This document shows, piece after piece, positions 35,950-49,124 of a DNA stretch of 64,000 bases (the first letter of the stretch is position 1; each line of letters opens with the position of its first letter). Origin of the DNA: Adineta ricciae. Lineage: Eukaryota; Rotifera; Eurotatoria; Adinetida; Adinetidae. The notes beneath the pieces are model-generated. The model was given only the letters and a program-made list of their open reading frames with translations, was not told where the DNA came from and ran no database searches. Both the position numbers and the translations under genes were made by a program. The stretch lies in the NCBI GenBank assembly GCA_905250025.1, contig CAJNOJ010000272.1, positions 61,715 through 125,714 on the forward strand, given 5' to 3'.

Positions 35950-37290
35950 TCAATAAAATAAAGAACATGTGGTTATCAGTTCTAAAAGGATTTCTCGTAG
36001 TGACACTCGTAACCAAATACGAAAACAAGGAAAATTACGATAAACTTTGCTGTTCGTCAGTGTATAATGTAACAATTTCTTGTCGCTCAAACTAAGCAAA
36101 TCCTGTTTGTTATTATCAAATTTGTCTTGATCTCGAAACAATGCGAGAACTTCGAGATGCCTCAATTTCGGAAAAATTTCTTCGTAAATCATCGAGAGAT
36201 TCAGTGAATGGTTGAAAGCAGCCATCCAGTATGTTTTGATCAATGCTTATAGGGACTGATCGTTTGTCATATCCCACGCTCATTGATATATTCACATCTG
36301 TGATTTTCTTTCTTATTCCGGTTGGAAACCGCGCATGCAACATAGTTGAATTACTGAACTGAATTCATACCAACTCCAGAATTCTAGTGCATGCAAATTA
36401 GGTGACCGCGCAACAATCATAGCTACCTATTTTAATACATCCGATAAACAACAGTTAATGAAATCATTCTCAAATATGGTACGAAGATTTTCGAGGATTA
36501 ATTCTTTCTTTAATTCAAAGCTCGTTGGTATTGATGATATATGCATGCGTTGACAATGTTTTGCACTTGTATAATTGTCGCAGACTGAGTTTCGAAGAGA
36601 ATTCAAAGGGAGTTACTGCTCGTTGGCAAAGAGCAAGTTCAAATCCTCTGGCTGTCGATATGTATTAATGAAGTATTCGAATTTCTCCAGACGAGTGAAG
36701 TTTTGTGTGAGACTGCAAAGTTTGTCATAGTTTGAGAAGTCTTTATCATAAAGATTGATTCCGATATTCGTTCGTGATTGTAGACGGTTCTGAGAGTTTT
36801 TAAAAAAGAATTGTGCCCTGTTTCGAAGTTGAGAGATCTGTGAATTCTACAGAGAGCTTAATTGATAAATCTAATTGCTCAACATTTACAAACAGTCTCA
36901 GTAAGTCGACGAATGTTTTCACCGAGTGTACATTGGTACAAAGCTGTTTCATGTATGGCATCGGTAAAGCTTTACATGTTTCTAACTTGCCATATCTAAA
37001 AAGAGTAACATCTATTTAGTCAAATTCGACGATGCACTACGAGATATATTGTTCAGCACACCTTCGTTTGGGGAAAAAAATTGAAAGTTCACATAGTGAT
37101 GGTATTACCAAAGCTACCCTCAAGAATCTATCCTGTTCATTATGGTGTATATTTCTGATTGTGAGTGACTTCAAATTGGCGAAATAACGTAGATGATTTT
37201 GAAAGAATTCACATTGGTGATGTTCAAAAAGTGTAAGAGATCGAATAAAACGGATGTTCTCAAGAGGTATATGTTCATAAAATAGTCGAA
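35950..37290 (-). pseudogene. Decayed LRR/F-box-like gene remnant (haplotype 2)
   Basis: Fuller copy of the remnant at 24089-25071: IYEEIFPKLRHLEVLALF (about 36150-36210), RFPTGIRKKITDVNISMSVG in another frame, LTQNFTRLEKFEYFINTYRQ (about 36640-36710). Stops and frame changes separate the pieces, in partly different places from haplotype 1. Identification as LRR/F-box-like rests on style only. Confidence 0.35.
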
Positions 37291-38028
37291 AGCATTAATA
37301 CGGCAGAAAACTCTTCCCTGTCAGGGCAACGATTCGAAGTGCGTCATCTATTTATTACAACATTAACAATGCAATGACTGCGAGAAACATGCGCGCGTGT
37401 TGTATACTAGCTAACAGAAAATCTCATAACATGAACTCGCGGAATACAAAAGAAAAAGGAAAGAATGAAGTATGATTGCTAGTTTAGCATATGTGTACAT
37501 ACATGGTGCCGAGTGACATGCATGAGCAGAATATTCAGACGTTGGAAACGATCTTGAGAAGTTGCTCGGCCATGTAGGCGTCTGAGATTGAATTCTAGTA
37601 ATGCTACGAAATTACTGCATTGAACAAAAGAGCTAGGCGCAGTAAACACAATAACTTTGAGGTCATATGTTATGACAAGGACTTCATCGATACGCAGAGC
37701 ACTTTTCATGTATATGTAGTCGCCTTACAGTCTTATGCATTTTTTGAACTCAACAGTACGAGTAATATGTATAAATAAATCGAAGTGTTCCAAAGATAAC
37801 GGCTACCGTAGTGAAAATAAAACAAATGCTGCCTATCAGTATATTATTCGACTGTGTTATATGGAGTCAATTCACAGAAGACAAAAGAAAACATTAACGT
37901 TATCGTATGTAAGAATCAAGAAGGGGAGTGTAGGTTTTTCTCTTTCATTCGAATTACTTTTGTTATTTCATACGCACGTGTGCACGTGGACTTGCCTTTT
38001 CTTCCATTGATAACAAACTGTGTTTCAA
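37291..38028. other. Intergenic
   Basis: No gene seen. About 230 bases around 37500-37740 have no counterpart in haplotype 1. Confidence 0.4.
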
Positions 38029-38480
38029 ATGGTCTTCACTATTATCGTGCATTTGGATGTGAAAAGTGAACATATCGATAAAGTAAAAGCAAAACTGATT
38101 GAAGCAAATCGTGTCTATGCTAAAGACAAGGGAACTATCGACTGGTTCGTCAGCCAAGGTAAAAGCAATACACTAATCTGTAATTTGTACTCTACTATAT
38201 TCTTCTCTCACAGATGTAAATGATCCAACGAAGTTTGCTATCGTTGAACGTTACGAACAGCGAAGTGATTTGCAAACCCACATTAACAATCCATATTACA
38301 AAGAGTTTGGTCGCTATGTAAAACCATTGTTAACTAAATCAATAGTACATTCGTTTATCATCATTATTTTTGAATTTTAATTCTTTTTCTCTGTAGGAAC
38401 TTCATAGTGTCGAAGAGTTGGATACATCAAAAGAAGTTGAAGTTCCTCCGCGAACGTGGTCGGATGAAGCAGAACAATAA
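38029..38480 (+). CDS. ABM-domain small protein (haplotype 2)
   Basis: Allele of 25702-26153; exons 38029-38158, 38214-38344, 38397-38480; 114 residues. The only protein change I see is Arg for Gln near the C-terminus (PPRTW versus PPQTW), so the gene is under clear constraint. Confidence 0.75.
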
Positions 38481-39321
38481 ACTTTTCATTGTATCTTCTT
38501 CTCTTGAATTGGAAGAAAACTTGACCTAATTACGCTATATCAAATTCACACACAGCTTCTAGAACTTCTATTCTATAAAATGAATGGATAGTATTAACTG
38601 TAGTGACACACCATTTTGTCACGGACATATGATCTTGAAAAGTACATGGTGACGTATCTCTAGTATTACGTTGAGCTTTGATTGACTACCATGTTTTAAT
38701 CCAAAAAAATCAATCAATAACACAAAATCGACAATTTCTCTTGTCTTTATGCTTTCCTTCTTTCTTGCATTTCTTCCTTTTATGCGATGAGTGACATACT
38801 CTATTGCAGATTATTTTTATTTAACGATATATCACCGACAATTTTCGAAATTCATCTTTTTATTTGCTATCCTTTTAATTTTAGGAGTAATTTTGATAGT
38901 GTAGTTCCGACAACTATTAGAAACTTTACGCAAACGTAATCGGTCAGGAATATATATATAAGAGATAACTTTTCTAGTTACTCGTTTTTGTTTTCTTCTA
39001 TAACTAAGGAAAGAATATGAGTAAATCTCTTTTTATTAAACTCAAAAACAAGATATTATCATGCGTTTGTGATCAATCATAATTTGACGTCATTTGAAAT
39101 GTCATTCGATTATTTTACAGCTTGAAAGTCATGTTGACAGTATTCTTTCATGACAACTCTTTATTTGAGAACATCATCATGCGTCACTGTTTTGATTGAT
39201 CGCATAAACAACAGGTGTAATTATATTATACTTGACAATTTTAACAGATCTTTTGCTCATATTTTGACTATCTTGGTATAGGGATATACATTCAGATTGG
39301 CATGCACATTTAATACGAACA
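38481..39321. other. Intergenic, ABM to kelch (haplotype 2)
   Basis: Counterpart of 26154-26934 with small insertions (for example near 38570-38620); no gene. Confidence 0.4.
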
Positions 39322-41497
39322 ATGAATTCTCGAGTGAAATTGATTATTGCAGTAGTGATCGTTGCAATAGTGATAGCAGTTATCGTTGCACCAACAGTTG
39401 TTTTTGTTCAGAAGAAAAAGAAACAAGGTCAGTCACGAGGTAGCCAGATGATTGCATTTTTTTGTAGGAAGTGAAATTCAACAGGTCTACAAGAAATTAA
39501 AGTTATCCTGGTGTAAGTTTTCATAGTTTAGATACTCCCTTTACTCTTTTATCCGTTAAACATTCTCATTGTCTTTCATCTGATCTGGAATTGAAAAAAT
39601 TGCATATTGATAAATAAATTCATAAATTAAGTGATCTGATGTACCGAAGTATACAATCTTGCTCTCCCCAACAACATGCATAGTAAACAGTGCAGAATGA
39701 CAACTAAATGAAAATTCATGACCAGCAAAAGAAAACAAGATACCACATACAGGCTGACTCTTTTATTCACTATGAAGATTAAATTTCATACTTTTTATTC
39801 ACTTTCCACCGTAAAACGTTTTTCTTCAAAATATTATGCATATCTTTTTCTTTTTTTCAACATTTCCAATACCCTCAACGCTCACTTCCAGGTCCTCCGT
39901 GAAATAATCTACTCATAAAAACCTACTCTATATACACAATATAAATAATTAAATATACTTCTTTATCTTTCTTTCTTCGCTCGCTGGCTTTATCTATTTT
40001 CTTCCATTCTATCAAGAAATACAGAACAAAAGACCCAATATGACCCGTTAAAGCGCTAGATAAATCTAAGTAAACGAACGAAGCTAAGGGAGTATATAAA
40101 CTATGAAAATGTGTATACCGGGATAACTTAAATTTCTTGTGGACCCCTCTGAAATTCTATTTTTTGATCAGTTCAAACAACAACGATTTACAATGTACCA
40201 AACGCGACTACCACATTTGTAGCAAATGAATCTTCGAGTTCAATCGGCAGTCAATCGACAACGGTGATGACCGAGGCAAAGAAATGTAGGTGTTGCGTAC
40301 TAACTTCATTCCAGCGAAAACTAGTTTAGAAAGTGATTTTCTATCGGAAAGTGATACACATCATTGTTGAGAGATGTTCATAGATGCAAATTGAAAAGTT
40401 ACATCGATATATATCTCGTAACTTGACCGTTGGTCATGAAACCGATAACGATAGTCTGGAATGATTAGCTGATATTTATTTTGTATGTAGTATGGAGAAG
40501 CACAGAAAAAGTGAGTATTGCCCGGCGAAGTCATACAGCCACCGTTCTACCAAATGGGACAGTACTAGTTGTAGGTGGATACGGTGATACTGGTACTCTC
40601 CACAGCACTGAGTTATATAATAATTCAAACGAGACCTGAACACCAATGGCAAATATGGTCACTGCACGAATATATCACACAGCATCCCTCTTATCAAATG
40701 AAACAATACTGGTTATAGGTGGATCTAATACTACTGTTACTCACAGAAGTGTTGAACTGTACGATCGATCATCTAACACCTGGACACCAAAAGCCGATTT
40801 GATCAGTCCAAGAGAATACCACACTGCATCCATCTTAGCAGACGGAAGAGTGCTAGTTACTGGTGGGTGGGCTGGCTCGGGTACATCCGACAGCGCTGAA
40901 TTGTATGATCCATTCAACGACACTTGGACGTCAGCAGGATACATGAGCACTAGACGTCAAAGTCACACAGCAACTGTTTTGAAGAATAAACTAGTGTTAA
41001 TTGTGGGTGGTAAGAGCACACTGCACGGTGGTTTTCTCGACAGTGCTGAATTATATAATCCGTCCACGGGCAGTTGGACTACAACAGAAAGTATGAGTAC
41101 AACACGACTATTTCACACAGCAACCCTCTTAGCGGACGGAACGGTGTTGGTTATAGGTGGATCTCGTGGTAATGCTTCTCTGAACAGTGTTGATCTATAC
41201 AATCCATCGACTGGCACTTGGACAAAAAGAGCAAGCATGAGTATTCCAAGAGAATACCACACGACGTCTGTTTTAGAAGACGGTCGATTATTAGTCGCAG
41301 GTGGTTATTCGAATAACAATATACTAAGCAGCGCTGAAATATACAATACATCGGCTGATACTTGGATGCCAACAGGAAAGATGAATTCGGAACGATGCTA
41401 TCATACAGCATCCGTTTTAACAAATGGAGCTGTCTTAGTTGCTGGCGGAGAAGATAACCGACAAGTTATCATGAGCAGCGCTGATTTATTTGACTAG
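39322..41497 (+). CDS. Membrane-anchored kelch-repeat protein with the same in-frame TGA (haplotype 2)
   Basis: Allele of 26935-29108 with exons 39322-39427, 40172-40285 and 40491-41497. TM anchor, Ser/Thr stalk and seven kelch repeats are preserved, and the TGA sits at the same Trp codon (40637-40639). After the TGA the 283-codon frame is open. By eye, slightly more changes between the copies alter the protein than are silent (for example AGSG/AGSS, TTESMST/TTKSMRT), suggesting weak constraint. Confidence 0.7.
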
Positions 41498-42116
41498 GAT
41501 CATACAGAAGAGCGTTTTATTTTCAAACTAATTTATCATGTCTGATGTTGTAAGCGTATTATTTACTATCTATTGCTTTTAATTTTTGAGCTTATAATAA
41601 ACAAGATCGTGTAAAAATAGAACATTTCGAGTGCGCGCTTTATTTAAGCTCATCGAAGGATCTGTGCCAGTATAACGTCAGGCCGTAATTCTGGACTGTG
41701 ATATTTCAATTCTGACCGAACACTGGAATACAAACAAAGAACTACGTTGCGAAACAGTTTCATTGAATTGCAGAAGCTGATTTAATATTTGATGAAAAGA
41801 TTAGACGAGGTATCGACATACATTTTATAATAGGATTCGATGGAGCACTATGTTGTTTTTTGTTCTCAATGTAAGTACAGATGTTATAACTTTTATCATT
41901 CTAATGAAAATATACTCATGACGATTATATAGGCACTTTTTAAAAAGCACGAAAAGCTCTTTTTCTTGGCCATACAGCTATTAAAAGGAAAAAAAGGAAG
42001 TAAAAAAAACTTCAAATTTCTTGTATTGACTATACATCTTGGTAAAGCGTAAGTTCGTCTATTCAGAAGAACCGCATCTACAATCGATCTGCTTTTCCAA
42101 AGTCATGGCAATAAAT

Positions 42117-42117
42117 N
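42117..42117. other. Scaffold join (single N), same haplotype
   Basis: Unlike the other five joins, there is no backward jump: the left side matches haplotype 1 up to 29729 and the right side rejoins it at about 29754. Confidence 0.8.
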
Positions 42118-42302
42118 GTTGAGCACTAGTAGCAATCGCAGTGTGTTTTTTCTCCTTCAAAGTCTCTGAATGTGTTCAGCATTAGGAAAAATCTTTCAGA
42201 AAAGGGTCAGCGAATCCAAAGGATGAGCGTTACTTGTTACATTATTTATAGAAATATTCCAATATGCATGTGAGTGATCACCTATAAAATGATGCCTTTG
42301 AA
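42118..42302. other. Haplotype-specific block, about 185 bases
   Basis: Replaces about 20 unrelated bases of haplotype 1 at 29730-29753. No terminal repeats or coding potential seen. Confidence 0.6.
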
Positions 42303-42986
42303 CATACATTATCTATAGGTGTGATTTAATACTGATTATCAGTTCGTGTCATCAACAATAAGTCCCATGCTGACAAGTCACTCGTAATTGTACAGCCTTC
42401 TGAAAAGCCAAAAGAGAAGCATGACTTTCGTTACTTTGTATGTTTCGTAAAGTTTTTGCAATGACTGTCTTTGTTCAGCACATCGCATCATGTGGAATGC
42501 GAGACAACACTAGCTATGATGTGCTGTTTTACCTATATACCACGTAGAATTGATTAGAAACAAATACAAGATAAGCGAACTTCTGATTTTTGTTTCTGAG
42601 CTTTTTTTGGGAGAAACAAACGTTCTTCTAATCTGCAGCCAATGCTTGCTTCCTATTGGGCGATGCAAACGTTACTTTCATCGATTATATGTAAACTGTT
42701 ATTTTCCACGCGTTAATGCTCCTGTTTGAGTTTTATTGCAAACATGTAGTAAACATTTTTATTAAAAAGAACGAAAATATCGTGAAGCACGTTTTATTTT
42801 CCTTTCATTGCATCCATTGAAGTCGATTTTTTGCTTCGCTAGCAGGTAGGACCGCACAGATATAAACGCGTCGGGCTACGATCGAATGTCGAAAGATTTT
42901 TATATAAGATTTTTTTGTAGTATTCAAATATATATCCAGAAACTTTTCATTTGCTTTTTCATTGAGAAACTTCGATTCTTTGGAAT

Positions 42987-43312
42987 TCGTTCTGTAAATT
43001 TTACCGAATGACAAGTGCCTGCTGTTAAGATAAAGCATATTTCTCTTTTTTAGACGCTTTTAGTCACACACACTCTACTATATGATATACGTATATTTTA
43101 TATTTAATGCGATTTGTTTTTCTTTCTGTCGTTAATCAACATTAGCTTGCGATTGATCGTGATTGTCTAAAAAGAAATGTGTGACGCATTTTCAAATTTT
43201 GACTTGTTCTTCAATAGTATTTCAAATAGATTACGATGATATCTACAAAACGAATTCATATTAATTGAAGTTCTTCATCTATGAAGAATTTTGTCAAGAT
43301 TTCTCCTTAGCT
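42987..43312. other. Haplotype-specific block, about 325 bases
   Basis: Haplotype 1 passes directly from TTCTTTGGAATT to TTTTAGACGCTGAGGG (about 30420-30446). Here extra sequence lies on both sides of a retained TTTTAGACGCT at about 43048. No inverted ends were seen; a deletion in haplotype 1 is as likely as an insertion here. Confidence 0.6.
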
Positions 43313-43406
43313 AGCGTGTGGATGAAGGCACTATGGAAGATTTGGCGTGCGTAAATATTACAGAAGCTCATTCTATAGGGAACAGACAGATAGACAACCT
43401 CTTCTT

Positions 43407-43428
43407 TATATATATATATATATATATA
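43407..43428. repeat. (TA)n microsatellite
   Basis: About 22 bases of TA repeats; haplotype 1 has only CTTTATATATAAAGG at the same site. Confidence 0.85.
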
Positions 43429-43614
43429 GGTCAGGGAATGCTATTGGCCAGCCTCATAATTTGCCTGCTGCAAGCGTGTTGTTCACTTTTTTTCGCAACA
43501 AAGTAGATGTCGACCCTTCTCTGGACCTCAGGAAGTATCGTGGATAGCTTGGTGATGAAAGCTCTTACAGGAAGTGAATGTATAGCGAACAGACAAACGA
43601 ACAAACTTTCTTCT

Positions 43615-43635
43615 TTATATATATATATATATATA
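43615..43635. repeat. (TA)n microsatellite
   Basis: Second TA run, at the end of the related direct unit; haplotype 1 has CTTTATATTTATAGAC. Confidence 0.85.
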
Positions 43636-45076
43636 GACTTAACGTTTTTCATTGAACTCTGTCGAGCAACATGTCATATATATGCGTCGGGCAGAATTAA
43701 GTTTTAGGCAAAATTGAATTCGAATTTGAAATGATGAAAATACAAAAACTCAAAATAAATGTTCGAAAGGATTAACAACTATTGAAACTTATTTTGAGAA
43801 GATGTAAGGTGCGCGAGCTGTTTCCTATACAATTCGAAGTAGATGACAAGAAGATCATATGTGTATCACTCTCAGTGTTCTGTTTATGCGCATAAATAGT
43901 TAAAATGTAGATCAATGATTAGTCGCATATGAAGATCATGACAGGAAAAAAACATCTAACTCATTTCAATGACAATTGTTACGGAAATTTTAGCGATACT
44001 TGGGTTCATTTCACATAATATGCAAAACAAAGAGTAATCAATAAACTTCAATGACTTTCTTATTTTTTTTTCTTTGCTGAGACAGGAAGGAAACAAAGGA
44101 AGCGAACGCATATTTCACTATGTTGGAGATTTCCCCTCCCCCTCCAGTAAAAATTTTTGAAAGAATATATTCAGATAGAGAAATTCTTTTCTGAAAAATT
44201 CTTTATGCGTAAAAAGCTCTTTTTTATCAATTATCTCGACGTTTAATTGCGCACAAAACGTTAAGGAACTATTTCTACATCATTGCAATGAGAAGAAAAA
44301 GAGAAAAACTCATGAGTTCAGAAGATGCAATGAGATGTATCGAAACGTATAGTTTTGAATTAGTTATAGGGTAAGCGAGCGAATTTTTTTGAGAAGTACG
44401 ATTTTTATGCAATTGTCTCCAGGGAGGAAAAATATATTTTGATGACTGTAGGTAGTTGCGTGAAGTTGTTAGGTAATGTAATTATACTTTTGGATAGAAC
44501 TCACCGAGATCCACCTGGTACACAAGAAAGGACAATTGGCACGCCTTCTCAGATGAATCGTATTGAGAAAAGATCGAATCCATGAGCAACTACATATACA
44601 TATTGTCTATAGGCTATTGGAGACGAGAGATCGTGCTATACATTAAATTCACAACAACATACAATATTCTGCATTATTGTAGTTAATTTTTTCTGTGTGC
44701 TGAGAACTTTGCGTTGTTCTTCTGAAGAACGGAGCATTTATTCTACACTACGATGTCGTCAGTGGGTGTGAGAAAATATATAAAAGAATGTTCTCTTCCA
44801 AGCAAATTTATTTACTTTATTCGTATCTTACAGAAAAGTGGTCTACTGATTGTAATCAAACTATAAACAGTCAAACTCATCCTCTCGTTTGACAACCAGA
44901 ATGCTGCACAGGTATGTTTTCTAATAAAAATACTTTGACCACATTTGAAAGATATTTTGTACTGGAAAGTGAATTTAAGTAGACAGACGTTCGTGTTTCA
45001 CATAGAGTTAAGTCTATCCTTCGAAGAGGTGAATGTGCTTTGTTTCCACTGAAAATGACGTTCTCATTCTTCACAG

Positions 45077-48000
45077 GAGTCGATCAGTTGATGGCGATTG
45101 CGTTCCATGTCAATTCAAGAATTTAGAGCTGAAGCCGAATGCGAGTCGAATGATCTGGAAGAATATCAATGATAAATTACGATCAAGTCGAGTCAGTCAG
45201 CGTGAGCTCTTCGAATTATCTGAAATAGAGCAAACCAGTAGTTTCGAACGTAAAATTGCTTATTTTATTCGTCTCCATTTGCGAGATATCCTAACAACTG
45301 ATCATCGCCATGTATGGTTCAATATCCAAACAAAATCGATCGATGAAATCGAGGATCGTAGTCAAATATTTAAGATAACACCCGATGAAATAAATGTAGT
45401 TTACAGTCTTGGTTCCCTACTATCCCATGATACGTTCATTGGTCATTTTAACGATCGATCGCTTGCTCGTATTCAAGTTATGAAATTTCCAAAAGCAATT
45501 ATGCTGGATACAGCAACACACCGCTTGACAGTACCAATAAAGGATATTCATCCACAGGTGTTAATCAATCATAAAACTAATGATAACTCGATACAAATTA
45601 TTTTCATGCTGAAAGCAGCGCCAATTATTGAAGAAAAGAGAGATGTATATTGGTAAGAAACAGTTTCGTTGTAGGACATTGTATTCGTTTCCGTTATTTG
45701 TCTATCTAGTGAAAACAAACGATTAGTGACTGAAGTGCCTAAGTGCAGTGATTTACTCGTACGATTTTTTCCTGCCAGCACGGCGTGGGTGTTTTTACGT
45801 GAGTTACCCATCGCTGGCTATTCTCGAAGATCAACTGATAACGTACTTCATATTAATTTCGCTCTTTTCGATTGGAGAGTAGTTTCGAATGATCATTCGC
45901 TGATGGGGAGGCCATCGTGTAGTTCACCGCTTGATTCGTATGCCATGGAAATGCTTTGGTCCTTAGATTATCTCTTCCAAGATAAGTATAATGAGGATTC
46001 ACAATTTCTGCATGCTGTTCGTCAAAGGAATACGTATAATCTATGTTGTGTGATCTGGAAAAGATTAAAAGAGGATCATTGCTATCGTCTTCGTGACGCG
46101 TTAGTAAATCAGACCTTGAGAGAATCGCATGTGGACTCCGAGGATTCTTCGCAATCGGCGAATGTTGCATATGCCATCGTCACACCAAGCCGTATTGAAT
46201 ACCAACCATTGCAAACAAACGTACGTCACCGAGCATTACAGATATATCCTGCCGAAAATTGGTTACTCGTTCACATGCGAGATATTAATGGAATCGACAA
46301 AATTCATGAACTAGATCTTCAAACTCGAGTGCGTTTTAGAAATTTAATGATCAAGGGTATTCAGCGCGACAATGGTTATTATCGGTATTTTGGCTCGTCG
46401 AATAGTCAAATGAAAGAACAAGCCGGATGGTTCTTATTACTTCCTCCGAATGAAAACATGGACCAAGCACGTGAGAAGATTGGCAAAGTATCTAAAATTC
46501 GTAGCGTATCGACCTATATTGCAAGAGTTGGTCTATATTTAACTACATCCAGATCAGCTGGGGTACGAGTACGAGTTAGGACTACATCATAAATGAATAT
46601 GTGATTTTTAGATCAAACTAACGTATAAGGGTGAAGCAACAAACTCCAGTGGTGAGCCGCATTTAAAAAGAAAATCATCTCTGTTCTCTTCGATCACACG
46701 ACTGGTATGATGGAGATTACAAATATACTGGTGACAGTTAACTGAATATACTCGTCAATCGAATGATTTGAGTATCGACTTTTAACTGACACTGATACGT
46801 TTGATATATTGGCCTTAGAAACATATGTTGAAATATGATACTTTTCAGTTTAGAAGATCCAAGAAATCAGAGCCTGAGTATATGGCCATCCAGATTCCCG
46901 ATGTGAAAAGGAATGGATATACTTTTACCGATGGTTGTGGAAAAATTTCCCTTGATCTTGCCAGAAAGGTCGCCCAAAACATTGGTATTCCAATAAAAGA
47001 CGGCGTAAGTTATTCATCAGACTTTCTCTCAGAGGAATATCTCATTTGTAAATAACAGATGGATATACCCTCAGCTTTCCAAGTGCGAATTGCTGGATAC
47101 AAAGGGATGCTCTCAATAGATCCCGAATCTAGGTCGAACGAATTTTACATTCTTGTCCGAGAAAGCATGAAGAAATTCGATAGCGACGATTGGACTCTGC
47201 ATATTGTTGATCATTCTCGTCCCAGTAAGTAATTGATTAGTTGCTGAATCTTCACTGTAATGCACTTCTAGTGCCTTTGAGTTTGAATAACCAAGTTATT
47301 CGGTTATTGAGCGATTTGGGTGTTCAGAATGGCGTTTTTGAATCGATTCAAACCCGGTGTATCGATCGAAAAGAGTTTTGGCACCCGCCACCGCGATGCT
47401 ATTTGAATGCAATGGATTCGCTTGATCAAGCACTTATTAACGAAAGGAGATTGAAATACAGAAATGCGTAAGTTAATACTGTTAAAGTGCAGATGATCGC
47501 ATATAGTCGTCATCGGAATTTTGTAGGAAACATTTTCTTCGTAAAAATAAAATCCCATTGCCAATAAATGAGGCTCGCAATCTCTTTGGGATTGCTGATG
47601 AAACACAGACATTAAAACCTGGAGAATGTTTTATTCAGTACCGTCACCTTCGAAGTTCATCAAGTTCCAAAGAATATTGCATATATGAAGGTACAGACTG
47701 AATTAAAAATGCGGAATGTTCTGCACCATTTATTCATTTCTTAGGACCGGTCATAGTGACCAAGCATCCATGTCTTCACCCGGGAGACATTCGCCTACTT
47801 CGAGCGGTTCGTGTAGACAAGCTTGAATCGTGTGCACATGATTGCATTATATTCTCTGTCCAAGGTCATCGACCTAGTTTTCATGAAATGGCTGGCTCGG
47901 ATCTCGATGGTGATCAATATTGGGTTTATTGGGGCTACGAGCTCCAACTTGAAAATATCGTTCCATCATTATTATACCCACCTGCAGAGAAAAAATCAGA

Positions 48001-48559
48001 CAAACAAGTAACCAACGAACGAGTAGTGGATTATGTACTTGATACATTCACTGACAGTTTCGTTGGTACCATTGCTAATGTGCACAAAGCCATTGCTGAC
48101 AAACATCCCCGAGGTACATTGTCGAAAGAATGCTCAGAATGTGCCGAGCTCTTTGCACGTGCAATCGATGCGCGTAAAACAGGTGAAAGCATTTCAATGG
48201 TTCGCATTGATGAGCTGAAAAAACAGTATTATCAAAGTTGTCCTCGATGGATGATGAAGTTCGATAAACCAGAAATGGATCCGCCAAGTAATTCAATTAA
48301 CGAGATTCTTTACCGAAAAGCAGAAGATGCTTTGCTTCATAATGAAAATTTTCAAGATATTTTACGACCTCTACAAGGGGTCGAGTTGCCTGCAGAACCA
48401 ATTACAATTGATATAGACGATACAGCTCTCACTGTCGAAAATGAAATCTCAAGTAACCAAATTTATATGCGTTGTTGTTATTGCATATTCATCATGCTAG
48501 TTATTGCTGCAGTGATTTATTGTTTCAAAAGATTCAAAATTTTGGGCATCTTCTCCTAA
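45077..48559 (+). CDS. Cellular RNA-dependent RNA polymerase with C-terminal TM (haplotype 2, open frame)
   Basis: Eukaryotic RdRP (EGO-1/RdR/QDE-1 family), which copies single-stranded RNA in small-RNA silencing. Exons begin at 45077 (acceptor TTCTTCACAG) and run through to TAA 48557-48559 without a break. Visible blocks: YAIVTPSRIEYQPLQTNV, SNSQMKEQAGWFLLLPP, VSTYIARVGLYLTTS, EPEYMAIQIPDV, YTFTDGCGKISLDLARKVAQ, FQVRIAGYKGMLSIDP, and the catalytic GSDLDGDQYWVYW (Asp triad at about 47900-47914). The exon joining RLK..HMLKYDTFQF (acceptor TTGGCCTTAG at about 46819) keeps the frame. After the helical C-terminal domain the last exon adds CCYCIFIMLVIAAVIYCF and KRFKI, a membrane-spanning helix with a basic end, about 30 residues before the stop. 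The true start codon is not resolved. Confidence 0.85.
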
Positions 48560-49124
48560 ATATGAATTTCAAATGTCAAGAAAGAGACTTTGCTTAGAAA
48601 GCGTGTATTTGCGTGTTTAGTTTAGATGATTGAAAAAGTAGAAACTCTAACTTTAGCTTCTTGTCGTCAAGTTTAGTCTGCAGTTGTATTTTCACGTGCC
48701 TCCTGCCTAAGTGTTTTCTGGTTTATTGAATAAATAACACCGCAGCACTCAAAAGCTCTCCTCATGACTGTTTGATGGGCATAGCTGTATCAACGATAAA
48801 GTAGCGCTCACGTTCTTTACAGATTGCATATTTCCAGTGATAAAATTAGATTGTCTGACTAACGAACATCCTTCCTTCCTAATAACCACCCGATGCATGA
48901 CAAGAAAAAAAGTTCACATTAAAAATGAATCAATGCTCGTGACTCTTCAGCATTTCCTCTTTAAAAGAGAATATACAATAGAGTTTTACTAATGAGTCCA
49001 TTTTAAGTATTTATTTCTTTCCAGAATATTGTAGAAGAACAGACATAATGTATGATATTCTTCGCTATCCTATATCTTCCTATAAAAACTAGAGTCTTAT
49101 CTCGTATAACAATAGTTTTTGAAA
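48560..49124. other. Intergenic, RdRP to 7TM
   Basis: No gene. Contains a short TTCC repeat (CATCCTTCCTTCC at about 48867) that is longer in the other haplotype. Confidence 0.5.

Larger units (their letters stand above)
41498..45076. other. Long gene-free stretch (haplotype 2)
   Basis: Counterpart of 29109-32166, with extra blocks and (TA)n runs listed separately. No gene supported; unresolved 5' exons of the RdRP probably lie near the right end (an ATG-led frame MSSVGVRKYIKECSLPS at about 44755 is a candidate, unproven). Confidence 0.45.

Noticed and set aside
45077-48559. Viral RdRP integrated in the genome
   Set aside because: The DLDGD motif, KEQAGWF block and multiple introns are those of cellular eukaryotic RdRPs.
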